Shown here: positions 11,101 to 23,295 of the stretch, piece by piece
Layout: each line of letters begins with the position of its first letter
Position numbering within the stretch: position 1 is the first letter of the stretch
From: Neocallimastix lanati (nom. inval.)
Lineage: Eukaryota; Neocallimastigomycota; Neocallimastigomycetes; Neocallimastigales; Neocallimastigaceae
Direction of reading: 5' to 3'
Length of the DNA: 64,000 nt
Assembly (NCBI GenBank): GCA_016946835.1
Contig: JACVTC010000155.1
Coordinates: forward strand, 1-64,000
Notes under the pieces: model-generated
Told to the model about the DNA's origin: nothing
Seen by the model: the letters and a program-made list of their open reading frames with translations, nothing else
Databases searched by the model: none
Position numbers and translations under genes: made by a program

Positions 11101-12629
11101 ATTATAATATTTAATTTAAAAGTTAGGTAAAAATTAATTTAAATAACTTTTCAATAAAATTTTTAATACTTTAAAAATTATATTTAAATCAAACTAATGA
11201 TTATTATTATTTTATACGAAAAACAAAATGTTTTATAAGAATACTTTAGTATTTGTTTTTTAAGAAAACTTTTTATTTTATTAGAATATAAATTTATATT
11301 TAATTTTTAAAAATATAATTAATTAATGCTTAATGATTAATTTAAAAATTACTTCTCATCAATTTAATAATCATACAAAGGATTTTAATTGTTAGAAATT
11401 TTTAAAACTATTTATATTTTACATTAAAAAATATATTTTTTAATTTCCAATTAATAACTATTTAATTACTATAATCTTAATAGTTTTTAAATAAAAATAC
11501 ATATTAATATTAAACTATTATATAAAATAATACTAAACTAATAGAATATAAATATTTATATCATTACTATGAATAAAAGTAATGATATAAATATTTATAT
11601 TCTATTAATATTAATACTGTTATTGTTAAGAATTATTTTAATACTATTTTGTTTTAGAGGAATATCTTAAAACTATTGAAAGACTAATTGATATTCTAAA
11701 ATATAAAAATTATTTATAAATTTCTAATTATAATTAAAATAGTATTTCTTATAATTAGAAGTTAATTAGATTATTCCGTAATAAGTAACATTATTGATAT
11801 AAAATAAATTATTTAATATTCAGTCATAAAATATTATAAATTAATTGTATATATTGTTTAATAAAATACTAGTGCTCATTTTCAAATGATCATTACTCCT
11901 TTAATAATCAAATAAGGAGCATTATTTTAATATCATTGTATAGTTTATTTAGAGTACTTTCAGAAAATATGTCGAGAAATAATTAATATAAATGATTAAA
12001 TGTAGTGCATTTTGCAATGCGGTTTATAAATATTTTAAAATAAAAATATACACTTTTAGATATTCTTTACTATCATAAATTAATATATAAATAATTAAAT
12101 AATTAAATACATAATTAAATAAATAAAAAAATAATAAACATATTTAAATATATAATTAAATAATTAAGAAAAATTGTAATAATATAAATATGAAATTGAA
12201 AAAAGAAATATATTTATATATTTAATGTATAATAATAATAATAATATAAAGTAATAAATATATTTATAAAAATAATAATATACATATTTCTTTCATTAAA
12301 AGCACATATTAATTAGTTACTAAATAATAATAAATAAATAATAAATAGTTAAATAAATATTTTTTAACTATTTTATATAGGTTTATAAAAATAATAATTA
12401 AATATATAAATATTAAATAATTAAGAAAAAAAACAAATAAAACAAAATAAATAGAATAATAAAAATAATTAAATTAATAGATATTAAATTCTTTAAATAT
12501 TAAAAATTTAATTAAATTATTATTATAAATATTAAATTTAATGTTTATAATTATTAAATTAAAATAATGAATAAGTAATAATATTAATTATAATTTATAA
12601 TTAAATTTTTTATTAAATTTAATATTAAA
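11101..12629. other. AT-rich region without genes
   Basis: About 1.5 kb of A/T-rich DNA. I see no coding frame with any family signature. The only clear structure is the perfect inverted repeat at 11539-11607. Confidence 0.7.
11539..11607. repeat. Perfect 30-bp inverted repeat (hairpin)
   Basis: Bases 11539-11568 are the exact reverse complement of 11578-11607, with a 9-nt loop (ATGAATAAA). A 30-bp arm without a mismatch is more than AT-richness readily gives. It may be the core of a small foldback element or an LTR-internal palindrome. No target duplication is evident. Confidence 0.75.
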
Positions 12630-12890
12630 ATGGATGAAAATCTAAAATTGAATTTAGTGAAACTAATAGAGGAAAAGAATAAGTTATTATAAATAGAAAA
12701 TTTAAATTTAATTTTTTAACTTCAAAGAAAATAATTCGAAATTTGATTCACTGAATATGGAACAAATAATATATGTAAATATTTCATATTTTTAAACAAT
12801 AAGAAGGAGATCCTAAAGTATAAAGATTTAAATAATTATATTGAAAAAGAATGTGATGTAATAATTTATAGAATTTATACATAAAATTTA
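12630..12890 (+). pseudogene. Possible unknown coding remnant
   Basis: From ATG 12630 there are 20 open codons (MDENLKLNLVKLIEEKNKLL), then several stops. A further open stretch in the same frame starts FTEYGTNNICKYF and carries charged residues through about 12890. The codon pattern looks more protein-like than the surrounding AT-rich DNA, but I recognise no family. It may be chance. Confidence 0.2.
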
Positions 12891-12950
12891 TATATGTTAT
12901 TTTGTTTAATAACGAGAATAATATTTATATATTAAACTTTATTTTTAACA
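12840..12950 (-). repeat. CopB 3' LTR fragment
   Basis: On the minus strand this starts TGTTAAAAATAAAG at 12950. A G-rich tract (the complement of CCCCCT at 12953-12958) lies just upstream as polypurine tract. About 100 bp match the 5' LTR at 23021-23295. The rest of the LTR towards lower coordinates is lost or unrecognisable. Confidence 0.7.
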
Positions 12951-14480
12951 TTCCCCCTAAAGTTTAATATTCTTTAAATAAAAAATTTAATATTTTTTAT
13001 TACTAAAGCTAAAAAGAATGTTGTTTCTAAATTTACTCATTAGAGTAGAATTAAGATATTTGGTAAAACCATCAGCTATATTATGTTCTGATTTAATATA
13101 ATTTAATTTTATTTTACCTTTTCGAGCTAGTTCTCTAATTTTGTGATATTTTAAATCAATGTTCTTTGACTTTAGATTTATAGTTTCATTTTCACAATTA
13201 TATATTACAGTTTTATTATCCGAATTGTTATATTATTTATATTTATATTTAGTTCTTTAAATAAATTTTTATACCATAAACATTGACGTACGCACTCATT
13301 TGTCCCGTAATATTCACTTTCTGCTGTAGACTACTTCAGTGTTTTGTAATTTAGAATACAAGCTAACAGGTCCAGAATTTATTATCATCACTTATCCTGT
13401 GGTAGATTTTCTAATTTGAGGATCACCACCTAAATCCGCATCTACGTAGACCTCAAAATTGTAATTATTATTTTTATTGAATTTAATTCCATAATTTATG
13501 TATATTTTGAATATCTAAAAATTATAAAGACATTAAACTAATCCTCATAATTTGATTTTAGTTTTTACGTGATGCCTTAACGAAAATAAAATGTCTAGCC
13601 TTGTTCATATGGCAAGATATAACAGATTATCAACGGCTTATCTATATTTTGTGGGATTAAATGATCTTTCTTTTAAATTTTTATTATTAATTGGAATCAT
13701 ATATGAGCATGGTTTTAATTAATTTATATTGAATTTTTTAAATATATCATTCAAATATCTCTTTTGATGTATTAAATATCTATCTTCACATTTCACGAAT
13801 TTTATACCTACTATAAAATCAACATAACCCGTATCGGTTATATCAAATTTACCTTTTAATAATTTTTTAATTTTTAAAACTTCTTTATTTTCACCTGTAA
13901 TAAGTAAATCTTCTACATATATACCCAGAAGACAGATTATTTTATTGTATGAGTTCTTTTTATATATACTTCATATCAACTAGAGCTTTATTTAAGGTGG
14001 CATTCCACATACGTCCTGTCTGTTTGAGACCATACAAAGCTTTATTTAATTTGCAATATTTCATTCCTTGATGGTCGTCGCCTTCTGGTAGTTCCATATA
14101 CATGTCTTCATTTAACTTTACATTTAAATAAGCTGCCTTGATATCTAATTGATGTATATTATAATTATTCTTTGCAGCTATTGAAGTGATGATTCTAATT
14201 GTATCTTGTTTTAGAGAAGAAGCGAATGGTTTTTTATAATCTATTCCATACTGTTGAGTAAAACCATGTGCTTCTAATCATGCCTTTTTCTTGTATACTC
14301 TACCATTAGCATCGTGTTTATTTTTGAATACCCAACGAGTAGAAACAACGTTAACACCTTTAGGGAGTTTCTTTATAGGTGTATAAACATTAATTTTCTT
14401 CATATTATTCAATTCATTATTAATTGCTGTGACCCACTCATCTTTATCCTTTCAAGAGAAAATATCCTCATAAGAAGTTG
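12951..14480 (-). pseudogene. CopB reverse transcriptase and RNase H, decayed copia
   Basis: The minus strand encodes copia RT then RNase H in broken frames. RT begins with VVSTRWVFKNK and GIDYKK, continues with QLDIKAAYLN and YGLKQTGRMWN, and has a palm motif Y-V-E-D at about 13908-13919, where copia normally has Y-V-D-D. RNase H follows with a DVDAD-like block and ends near the polypurine tract at about 12955. Multiple stops and frameshifts make it non-functional. The integrase lies upstream on the same strand, the copia order. Confidence 0.8.
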
Positions 14481-16260
14481 GTTCATTAGATTCTTTCTTC
14501 ATATCGACACCCATGAATATATTATTTTCAATGATTTCTTCTATATCGAAAGATTTATATTTTTTCTTTTATGGTTACCTGTATTAGAAAAAGAAAATAT
14601 AATCGTATCAATAAGTCTAAGTTTTCTTTTATATTCAATAATACTAGATTCGCTGAAGGTTGATTCATTAATTATTGTTTCACTATTATCCAATATATCA
14701 TCAATGTTAAATGTTTTATATTTCTTGCGAATTTCAGTATTATTTCTTTTAATTATTCTTTTCCTATTCGCTTTTAAAGAATTATCATTATTATTAATGT
14801 TATTTGTTATTTTATTTTTATTATTTAAATTATTTGAATTTGAATTTAAACTTTAAGAATTGTCACTAAATTTATCTAAATTCAATTTTGAAAATTCACT
14901 CATTGAATTATAAACATCTTTGGAATTGTTTAAATTTATGAAATTAATTTGTTTATCTTCAGTTGAATTTTTGTTTTTAAAATTAGAATTAATTTGTTAA
15001 TTTTTATTTGAAATTCAGGAATTGTTTACCTTCTTTCTTTCCAAAGAACATTCTTATTTTTATTTTTTAAAATTTGAATAGCTTGAATGATTATCTTCAT
15101 TAAAAAGTTTAGAACTATTTTTACGTTTATCTTCATTGATAAATTTAGAATTTTTTTGTGTTTATTCGTATTTTTAATTTTAATTTCCTTTTCTCTTGAA
15201 CTTGGATTATTATTTTTTATTTATTATCTAACCCTTTGTTTACATTCTTAAATTATATCTTTTATTAACAATATTATAATTATTAACACCATTACTTATT
15301 TCTTTAGTAACTAAATTGGCTGTGTCATTTATATTATTTAAATTTTTGTTTATATTATCATTTACATTAATTTTGTTTAATTATTATTTTTAATGTTTAT
15401 TTCATTTTCATTAGAATTTACATTATTTATATTATTTGTGTTATTACTTATAGGTTTATTAATTTGTTTTATAGTATCATTATTACTTACTATATTATGC
15501 GTTTACTTAATTTCTTATCTGAATAAACATTATTTTCGAAAGAGTTATTAATAAAATTATGGGGTTGAGTTAAATTTGATTTTTTGTTTACCTCAGTGAT
15601 TTTTGAATTTTTGTTTACATCTTCGAATTATTTAAATCAATAAATTTCTGAATGTGTTTCGATTCTTCGTTTTCAGTTGAAATAACATTTTGTAATTTAT
15701 TTTCACTTATATTGACAATTTTCTTCCCCTTCTGTTTATTAGAAATATCCTTTAAATAAGTATTGTTATTCTCTTCGATTAAATTTGAATTTGAATATTT
15801 GTTTACATTTGAATTATTTGAAAATTTATTTAAATTTATTAATTTATCCAAATTAATATTAGAATTATTTTTATTATTTAAATGGTCATTATTTTCATTA
15901 GAAAAATTATTATAATTTTCATTTTGAAAATAATTATTATGAATGTCCGGATTTAAATTATTTAATGGAGCATTTACGTTTTGTAAATTTAATTTTTAGT
16001 TTATATTATTATCTTTGACAATTTAAATTATGAATAAAATTTAAATTATTTAAATTATTATGATTAAGGTTATCTTGATTAAGATTTTTAATTAAATTAT
16101 TTTGGTTGAAATTATTATCATTTAAATTTATATTATTATTCAAATAATTTTAATTATTATAATTATAATCTTTAAAAATTTCTAGTATATCATTGTTATA
16201 ATTATTTTCTTCAGAAAATATTGCAAAATTTATATTATTTGGAATAGTATTAAGATTTCC
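14481..16260 (-). pseudogene. CopB Asn-rich integrase-RT linker
   Basis: About 1.8 kb between the integrase C-terminus and RT encodes mostly Asn, Lys and short hydrophobic residues in shifting frames (for example the open piece 15615-15851). No domain is visible. The same kind of low-complexity spacer stands at the same place in CopC and CopG. It is probably a disordered, repeat-expanded linker, now broken. Confidence 0.6.
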
Positions 16261-17690
16261 AATATTTCCAGGAATAATCTTCAAAGAATTCCACTGCACA
16301 AGATAATATTACTTTATTGTTATTATAATCGTATATTTTATATGAAGTTGGATTTAAATTGTCATATCCAATAAATATACCTGGGTAGAGTTATAAAATT
16401 TCTAAATTGTTTTGGAACATAATAGAAACATTTACAACCAAAAACTTTAAATTTATTGTAATTTACTTTTTTATCAAATAATATTCAAAAGGGACTTTAT
16501 TGTTGTTTCCTTTGTGAGGAATATTATTATGTATATAATTTGCTGTAGAAACAGCATCTTCATAAAATCTACGACTTAATTTTGCATCTTCAATCATGGC
16601 ATTAGCATTACTAATAACTGTTCCATTAAGCCTTTTAATCCTTCTGTTTTTTGTGGATTATAAGGTACCGTAATTTGATAAACAATACTTTCATTATTTA
16701 AAAACTCTCTAAATTTATAATTATGAATTCAAGTCCATAATCCGTTTTAATATATTATATTGTTTTATTAAATATATTTTTTATTTTATTATACCATATA
16801 ATGAAAGCATAAAAGGTATCCTCCTATGATTTTAGAAATATAACCCTCCATATCGAGAATAATCATCTATGATGGTGAGAAAATATTTGTTACCATATAT
16901 AGATGGTTATGATGAACTCACAAAATCCATATGAATTAATTCAAAAGTGTCTTTACATTTAATTTCAGACCAAGGATATTGAAAATTTTTAAGTTGTGCC
17001 CTTGAGCAAATAGAACTCTTTTGTTTAATGGGCATATCCTTCAGTTTCTCTTTTATAAGGTCAATATTAAAATGACCTAGTCTTCTGTATCATAATTCAA
17101 GATTGTTATTTGAAGCCTTTTCTAAATTTTAACAAACAATGGATTTTTTGTTAAAATTTAAATTTCTTAAAGTTGTGTAAAATTTGTATGTCTTTGAATC
17201 ATTTAAAAATATTGTACAAATTTTATTCTTTATTTTGTTATACAATGTAACGCAATTTTTGTTATTATATTTATAAATAATTATTTTATAGTTTTTATTT
17301 ATTAGTTGATCAGTTGAGGTGAGATTTCTTTTAAATTCTGGAATATATAAAACATTATTAAGTTTGATTTTTGTATTGTTAACGTATCCAATGTATTGTC
17401 TAATAGATTTCGCTATGACGTATTCCCCGTAGCAAAGTAGATTAATCTATGTATCTTTTTGTCGTTAGTAAGTATGTTTACATCGTTTGTCATATTATAT
17501 ACACCAGAATCCAATGTCCAACATTGTACACTATTATCATTGAAATCTTCATCCATGTTATTTCGTATATTGTCAACAGTATAGGTATTGATAACTATGT
17601 TGCAATATACCTTGCTTATCTAAAAATTTATGAGTTTTTGTTGAATTTTTGATTCCTTTGTTTACTTTTGTTATTATTCAGGACATGGCT
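16261..17690 (-). pseudogene. CopB integrase, GAG-pre-integrase and protease, decayed
   Basis: On the minus strand, from high to low coordinates, there is a protease core W-T-L-D-S-G (about 17498-17515) and a GAG-pre-integrase motif L-W-Y-R-R-L-G-H-F (about 17080-17110). The integrase core then shows FDDYSRYG-like and IPHKGNNN segments, and the C-terminal block PGIFIGYDNLNPTSYKIYD follows. All are interrupted by stops and shifts. The order protease, integrase, RT identifies Ty1/copia. Confidence 0.78.
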
Positions 17691-18363
17691 AAATTATTTT
17701 GATTCTCCTCATTATTATTATCGGCTGTAAATGCCTCTGAGTAAGAATCATCATATCCCTTATCTTTTATATTATTAGATTGGTATCTCCTCCTTTTGTT
17801 GTATTTTTTGTTGTGATTAGGCGATTGACGTTCATTTTTATTTATATATTTACTTTTACTTCCCCTTGTTATTTGTTTATCAGAACATTATTTTGCAATA
17901 TGTCTTCTTTTAATTGCAATTATAACAAATGACATTATTAAGTTTATTTGTTCTGTTGAAACTGTTATATTTTTTAAAATTATTACTTTTATTATAGCTG
18001 TATAGTGCCATACCTTGTGTTTTCTTAATTTGTTTATCTTTCAATTGTTTTAACCTTGGTACGGACTTTATCATATGGGAGCAACACTCGTCCTAGTCAT
18101 CTTGATATTCCACCATATTTGACTTGGATTGAATATCATCAGGTAAAGCAGACTATGAATAATCAAATTTTTCATCTAAGGATGGTTCTACATTTAATTC
18201 CTTTAATTTATTAAATTTATTTATCATATTTGAAAGAAATAAATTGAAATCTTCATTTCTATCATATCTTATCTAATTCATTTTTTATCTCGGTCTTTAA
18301 TGCATTGTTACTTTTCTTAAAACTAATTTTAATATTATTCCAAATATCATATGACTATACTAT
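17691..18363 (-). pseudogene. CopB gag, downstream part
   Basis: This is a broken copia Gag on the minus strand. It has a damaged zinc knuckle near 17885-17935 (CYNC kept, Gly replaced by a stop and His by Tyr) and a helical Gag segment starting YDIWNNIKISFKKSNN near 18350. The Gag frame is cut at about 18363 by CopF. Its N-terminal half resumes at 22552. Confidence 0.65.
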
Positions 18364-18514
18364 TATTTAAATGAGTAATAAAATATCATAAAATAAAAAA
18401 TACATGATATATTATTTATAATTATTTAATATATAATAATTATTCTATATAGTAATACTTAGAAATTAGCAAAATATAATAAATGATAATTACAAAAGTT
18501 CATAATTCATAACA
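18364..18514 (-). repeat. CopF 3' LTR, truncated or diverged
   Basis: On the minus strand it starts TGTTATGAATTATG at 18514. A G-rich tract (complement of CCCCCCTGAAC, about 18520-18530) serves as polypurine tract upstream. About 65 bp are nearly identical to the 5' LTR at 22356-22551. Beyond that the match fades towards 18364, where CopB gag resumes. Confidence 0.65.
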
Positions 18515-18639
18515 AGGACCCCCCTGAACTTGCAGTTTCATTTATCAAAAAAAAAAAATAAAATAACTATCAAAGTTCCAGATAAACAAAATTATAATAT
18601 GGAAATATTATAATTTTGTTTATCTGGTTTATTAATCTT

Positions 18640-20290
18640 ATTATTTTGTTTACTGTATCTTTCATTGATATTAAAATCTTCTATTTCCATATTATTTTTG
18701 TTTATTTTATAATTTTTATTATTAATCTTAATCTGGTACATTATTTATTTCTGTTATATAATTAATTATTTTTCTACAAAATTCATGATGCTTTGTTGGA
18801 CTCAGATTTTTTGTAAATATATCAGCTACGTTATAGTCTGTTTTTATATATTCTAATTTTAAATTATATTCATCCAGGTAATCCGCAATGAACATTACTT
18901 TTCTTGAATAAAATTTATTTTGGTCATTAATTATTCTATTATCAATTGTTCACAAACTAGATTTGTTATCGATATAAAAGTGTAAATTCATTATATTCTC
19001 TTGTAATATATATTTAGTTCATTAATAAAGTTTATTGTCCAAATTACATTATTAATTGCAATTTGACATACATTAATTTCTGCTTGTGTTGTACTACATG
19101 ATGTTAGAGCCTGTTTTTTTGAATACTTTGAGATGGGATTATTCCCTATTGTTAAAATGTAACCAGAATTTGACTTAAAATCATTTATTAATGTATTATA
19201 TAATCTGCATCAGTATAAAATTTAAAATCTTTTTCTTTATTAAATGTGATTCCCCAATTTATTGTACCCTTCAAATTTCTTAAGATTTTTATAATTAATT
19301 TTGAATGGGATTTCTTTGAATTATTTGAAAATCTTGCTGCTAAATTAGTAGCAAATGTAATATCTGGTCTAGGGAATCTATATAAATGTATTAGGGCCCC
19401 AATGACTGATCTGTAAAGAGTTTTGTTTTCCAATTCTTCATTTTCTTTTAATTTATTAATTCCAGGTGTTAATACTTCAAAAGTTCTTGATGATAGTATA
19501 TTAAGATATTTTTCTATTAAGTTTTTAGTATAATTTCTTTGTGTAATCACATAATTATTATATCTATCTTTTAATATTTCTATTCCAAGGATGTACTGGG
19601 CTGCTCCGATGTCTTTACATTTATATTTGTTCATTAACTTTTGTTTAGTTTCATTATAAAGAATTTATCACTAATAACTAAAATGTCATCAACATATAAT
19701 AATAATGCTCCTGAAATGCATCCATTTGTTTCCTTAAAATATAAGCATTGATCATTATTACTTTTAATTAATCCTATATTTATCAAAGTACTATTTATTT
19801 CTTTATTCCATTCATATGCACTTTGTTTTAGCCCATACAAAGATTTTTTTAATGTCCATACTTTACCTTTTTCTTTACCTTCACCATATATGGGAATTTT
19901 TAAATACACTTCTTCGTTCAATTTAGCATTTAAATAAGCACAATTAGCATCTAGTTGATAAATATCCTAATTATTTATTGATGCCAATTTTATAAATAAT
20001 CTCATAGTATCAGCTTTTAAAGTAGGAGAATATATAAGATAATAATCTATACCTTCAATTTGAACATATCTTTAAATGAAATTAGTTCTTTCATAATAGC
20101 ATTAATCCATTTTTCCAACTCATTAGATTGTAAGGCTTCCTTGAGATTTTTTGGAATTCTGTTTTCATTAAAATTTTGTACTTCAATATTGTATAAATTT
20201 TCAAATTTTAATAAACCATTATTTAATTCATTTAATAAGCTACTATTTAAGTTATCATTAATTAATTCTCCTTGAGTATCTAAAATATTC
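18640..20290 (-). pseudogene. CopF reverse transcriptase and RNase H
   Basis: This is copia RT and RNase H on the minus strand in several frames. The RT blocks are QLDANCAYLN (about 19930-19960), YGLKQSAYEWN and an intact Y-V-D-D palm at about 19680-19695 within the open piece 19634-19921. The piece 19188-19634 carries ILGIEILKDRYN, PRPDITFATNLAARF and the RNase H start FYTDADY. The last part, about 18760-19180, retains AEINVCQ and VADIFTKN-like motifs. Frame breaks lie at about 19634, 19188 and 20047. It is closely like copia but inactive. Confidence 0.82.
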
Positions 20291-20842
20291 AATTTATGTT
20301 TTTTGTAATTAAATACTTGTCTTTTCCACTAAAATCATATTCATTACTGTTATTATTAATATCAAAATCTTCTAAGTTATTTGTATCATTATTATCATCT
20401 ATAATTTTTATATTATTACTATTTAAGTTTTCATTATTATCATATTCTTTATAACTACTTTCATTATCGTCCCAAAATGATATATTATCTATTGATTCAT
20501 TATTGTTATTTATTATATCTTCTTCTTGGAAATAAGCATCTTTTCTAATAGTTACATATCCATCTTTTGTGATTATTTTGTATCCAAAATTATTTTTGTC
20601 CATACCAATGAAGTATCCATCTGTAGTCCTACTATCTAGTTTATTTAATATAGTGTCATTTAGTTTTAAAAATTTTGTTTTACATCCCCATATTCTAAAT
20701 TTTGGAATATAGAGATGTCCAAATCTATAATGAATAATTTTCTTTTCTAAGTCATTATGACAATAATTAATTTCACTTACAGTATCAATTTCATCTTCAA
20801 TAATATTTACTAATTCTTTATTAGTATTTTTATCTATTGACT
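20289..20842 (-). pseudogene. CopF pre-integrase joined directly to integrase C-terminus
   Basis: On the minus strand a GAG-pre-integrase piece (IIHYRFGHLYIPK) runs straight into an integrase C-terminal motif (FRIWGC, then GYFIGMDKNNFGYKI) near 20690-20715. The whole DDE catalytic core that should lie between them is absent. The open piece 20289-20603 continues into a short acidic, Asn-rich linker. This copy could not have made its own integrase. Confidence 0.7.
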
Positions 20843-21334
20843 TTAAATTTGAATCATAAAAAGAGTAGTTTTAATAAAAAATAAATTTACATCTTCCTTT
20901 GATTCCATTATAAGATTTTTGGATTCGTTATTAAAAATATTTACTATATTATTATATAACTCATTTTTACTGAAGTTCACATTCAAATTATTGTTAATTA
21001 TATCATTAACTGACATCACATTATAAAAAATATCTGGGAAAACTATAACATCTTTGAATATAACTTTCATATTATTAATGTATCCAATATAATTACCAAT
21101 TAATTCAGTAATTATTTTCGTATTAAATGCTAAATTAATTTTATAAAAACCTTTTCTGATATTAGTTAATATATTTTTATTAATTATAATTGATTTAGTA
21201 GTTCCAAAATCTACTACCCACAAAATATTATTATTATTATTTAATTTTTTATTTTCAATTTCAATTTCTTTCATTTCGTTTTTATTCAAAAATAAGCACA
21301 AATTGTAATTTAAATGCACGTTTATATAATCCAT
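20843..21334 (-). CDS. CopF protease region
   Basis: A 163-residue open frame on the minus strand resembles the copia protease: W-V-V-D-F-G-T-T (normally D-S/T-G), then a beta-rich stretch ending KDVIVFPDIFYNVMSVND, which matches the usual KDVLYVPxxxxNLISV pattern. The catalytic Asp is kept but the next residue is Phe. It is one part of the former gag-pol polyprotein, in frame fragments with its neighbours. Confidence 0.65.
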   Translation of the reverse strand: MDYINVHLNYNLCLFLNKNEMKEIEIENKKLNNNNNILWVVDFGTTKSIIINKNILTNIRKGFYKINLAFNTKIITELIGNYIGYINNMKVIFKDVIVFPDIFYNVMSVNDIINNNLNVNFSKNELYNNIVNIFNNESKNLIMESKEDVNLFFIKTTLFMIQI

Positions 21335-21439
21335 ATAATTTTCAAAATTATCTTTATTAATTTTATTATTAATTTTATTAGTTACATTATTATTATTATC
21401 TAATAAAAATACATTATCTTTATTTTATTTTCATAATAT

Positions 21440-22220
21440 TCTTTTCGTTTATCTTTAATTTTAATAATTAACATTCTACTATCAAAAAGTTTTCTTTTGT
21501 TATTATATATATCATTTCTAATATCGTTCTTAATATCCATAGGTAAAGTATTAATAATGATTCTTGTTTGTTCATATTTTCCACCATATTCTTCAGTTTA
21601 CTAATAATTGTACCAATTTTGCTCAGATGATTTTCAATCTTATCTTTATAATTAAATTTCATTTCTGTTAATTTTCTTTTATTTATTCTTATATTTTCTT
21701 CAATTCTTTCACTTTTAATTTCATAAATTTTATCTAATAGTTTTCTTGGATTGTTTTCAAAGTTATGATCTAGTAAACTGTTATGATCTAGTAAACTATA
21801 TTTAGTTTCGTCATCCATGTATTAAATATAAATTCATATAAATTTTCTTCGTTATTATTTGGTAATTTTATCGTTTTATCCTCAAAGTAATTTTGATATG
21901 GTAGATTAATAATACTTCTAATATATTTTTTCCATTCATCATAGTTATCTTTTTCTAAACTTAAAATAATTTCATTCTTGTTGTAATTGATATTTAATGG
22001 TTTAGAATCACTTAATTGAACTATTATTTTTTAAGAAGTTAAAAAACATATTTATAAATTCTTGGTTGTTTGTAGCATTTGAATTACTATTATTTTGGGT
22101 AGTTTGAGATGTAGATGTTGAAGATATTGAAGATAAATTTCCTTTATCCTGTGTTGGTGATATAGAGTTTTCAATTTTATTATTAAGATTCTCAATATTA
22201 TTATTGTTGTTTTCCTCCTT
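21440..22220 (-). pseudogene. CopF gag
   Basis: This is a copia Gag on the minus strand. Its N-terminal part (about 22010-22215) is Asn/Ser/Thr-rich. The middle (about 21830-21980) has the DNYDEWKKYIRSI motif typical of copia Gag. The open piece 21468-21818 has LSKIGTIISKLKNMVENMN. A duplicated SLLDHN hexapeptide at about 21753-21800 shows a small tandem duplication. No zinc knuckle is visible before the protease. Stops separate the parts. Confidence 0.65.
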
Positions 22221-22355
22221 TTTTTTTTTTTTTTTATTTATTTATTTATATATTTATTTATTTTATTAAATTTATAATTTATTAGATTTCCTATTAATTT
22301 ATTTATTTATTTATATAAAGATTTTGTTATTTTTCATAGATTTCTGTCTACACAC

Positions 22356-22551
22356 TGTTAGAAAAATAACAATTATAGTTGATACTATATATTTATTGAT
22401 ATGTTTTAATATATTAATTATTACAATATTATATTTTGGAGAGTAAGAACTAACTATTAATAAATATATTTTTATGAAATTATATATAGTAATACTTAGA
22501 AATTAGCAAAATATAATAAATGATAATTGCAAAAGTTCAAAATTCATAACA
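22356..22551 (-). repeat. CopF 5' LTR (196 bp)
   Basis: On the minus strand it starts TGTTATGAATTTTG (22551) and ends CTAACA (22356), TG...CA form. It matches the 3' copy near 18450-18514. It interrupts CopB gag: residues KKVDFEDKS end at its edge. The sequence after its 3' end (GTGTGTAGACAG on the minus strand) should be the primer site but is unlike the Lys-type site of the other copias. Confidence 0.7.
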
Positions 22552-22900
22552 AAGACTTATCTTCAAAGTCTACCTTCTTAAGTAATTCATCAGATATGTT
22601 CTCGCTAATACGCCTCTTGGCTTTACTGTCTTCTTTAATCATTTCTTTTGTTATTTTCTTCTTATAATATTGATCACTGGTTCCAATAACTTTAATCAGT
22701 CCTTCCTCGTACTCGGAATCAGTTTTCTTGATCTTAGGTAGCATATCTTTCTCAATACATTCCTAGAAACCATTTATGATAAATAACAGTTTCATTTTAA
22801 TTGCTCAAACATCATAGTAGTCACAATCAATTTCCAGCTTCCTGAATGTGTCATTTGAATTGTTTGTTATGAATTTATCAATTTTGAACTTTGACTTTTT
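22552..22900 (-). pseudogene. CopB gag, N-terminal part
   Basis: The minus strand includes an open piece (22544-22744) whose KEMIKEDSKAKRRISENISD pattern matches copia Gag, also seen in CopC as EDMIVEDAKTKRF. Upstream, about 22745-22850, is a decayed KLEIDCDYYDV segment. It continues into the Gag half at 17691-18363 once CopF is removed, which supports a nested insertion. Confidence 0.65.
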
Positions 22901-23006
22901 AAATTGAAATTTTAAAAATAATTAAAACTTCTTATTTTATAAAAATAATTGAAAATACCAATTTTGTTATTTTAAATATACTGTATAATATTTTTAAAGC
23001 TCAAAT

Positions 23007-23020
23007 TGAGACTCTTAAAC
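23007..23020 (-). other. CopB primer-binding site, tRNA-Lys(CUU) anticodon arm
   Basis: On the minus strand GTTTAAGAGTCTCA directly follows the 5' LTR. It differs by one base from the GATTAAGAGTCTCA found next to three other copia-type LTR ends in the window, and it pairs with the anticodon arm of tRNA-Lys(CUU). Confidence 0.6.
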
Positions 23021-23295
23021 TATTAAAATAAACACTTTAAGTTTTGTAATCTTAAATATTATTTATTATTTTTAATATTTTCATATATTTTTTATTATAT
23101 AAATTCTAATTATATCATGATTTTATTTTATGTATTATTACATAAAGTTTTATATACGTCATACATGCGCCATATTAAATTAATAAAATAATTGATTTCT
23201 TAATAATTTTATAGCATATATAAATAAAAATTTATATATGTTATTTTGTTTAATAACAAGAATAATATTCATATATTAAACTTTATTTCTAACAT
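23021..23295 (-). repeat. CopB 5' LTR
   Basis: On the minus strand it runs from TGTTAGAAATAAAG at 23295 to a decayed TAATA end at 23021, about 275 bp, and matches the CopB 3' fragment. The Lys-type primer site abuts its end, which fixes the boundary. Confidence 0.65.

Noticed and set aside
14314-14856. 180-residue plus-strand frame, hydrophobic
   Set aside because: It is antisense to the CopB RT and Asn-rich linker. Poly-Asn codons on the minus strand read as Ile/Leu/Phe on the plus strand.
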